Assembly (NCBI RefSeq): GCF_014269395.1
Contig: NZ_JACOGK010000034.1
Location: 1-25,650 of the forward strand
Direction: 5' to 3'
Source: Megasphaera hominis
GTDB lineage: Bacteria > Bacillota > Negativicutes > Veillonellales > Megasphaeraceae
DNA length: 25,650 nucleotides
A program made the translations under genes and the position numbers. Below, one piece after another: positions 25,612 through 25,650 of this stretch; position 1 is the stretch's first letter, and each line of letters begins with the position of its first letter. The notes under the pieces were generated by a model. The model was not told the DNA's origin. It made no database searches and worked only from the letters and a program-made list of their open reading frames with translations.

Positions 25612-25650
25612 GTGAAATTAACGAAAGAACAACGATTAGAAATAGGTCGC
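25612..25650 (+). CDS. IS3/IS150-like OrfA, N-terminus only
   Basis: Thirteen codons from a GTG at 25612-25614 read VKLTKEQRLEIGR, which resembles the first residues of OrfA (helix-turn-helix) proteins of IS3-family elements of the IS150 group. GGGAGG lies seven bases upstream. The gene runs off the window edge, so the family call rests on this short stretch and on the T/A-rich leader with TTGGACATGG upstream. The outer end of the element probably lies between 25488 and 25510. Confidence 0.55.
   Translation, partial: MKLTKEQRLEIGR

Overview
The window looks like a chromosomal piece of an anaerobic Bacillota, most likely a Negativicute such as Megasphaera. The taxon is inferred from AddAB (not RecBCD), PyrR-type leader RNA, the iron-sulphur two-subunit serine dehydratase and protein flavour; no 16S gene is present. 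Nearly all genes lie on the minus strand, so transcription runs mainly right to left. Both edges fall inside insertion sequences: an IS1182-like transposase start on the left and an IS3/IS150-like OrfA start on the right.

Layout from left to right: (1) 1-134, transposase N-terminus; (2) 245-8892, a compact minus-strand operon transcribed addB-addA-sdaAB-sdaAA, for double-strand break repair and serine deamination; (3) 9233-10177, an orphan radical SAM enzyme; (4) 10384-11139, an IclR regulator, and 11267-12307, an ADP-ribosylglycohydrolase, each with its own good promoter; (5) 12546-13733, tuf (EF-Tu), preceded by five tRNAs (transcribed Thr-Tyr-fMet-Thr-Met) behind a perfect consensus promoter; (6) 14583-21059, the operon pyrB-pyrC-carA-carB, giving carbamoyl phosphate through dihydroorotate, with a leader carrying two PyrR-binding loops and a terminator; (7) 21276-21551, a small unknown protein, divergent from an EamA permease (21711-22610, the only complete plus-strand protein gene); (8) 22747-25007, the operon pyrF-pyrE-membrane protein, which makes UMP from orotate and adds an unassigned permease-like protein; (9) 25008-25611, gene-free DNA with hairpin repeats and then the start of an insertion sequence.

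Together the two pyr operons encode every de novo UMP step except dihydroorotate dehydrogenase (pyrD/pyrK), which is not in the window, nor is pyrR. The most unusual structure is at 25174-25487. A module of about 100 bp occurs twice, built of consecutive perfect hairpins. In one hairpin three base pairs differ between the copies and all three are changed on both arms, so pairing is kept. The second copy stops where the right-hand insertion sequence appears to begin. I cannot assign this module to a known family.
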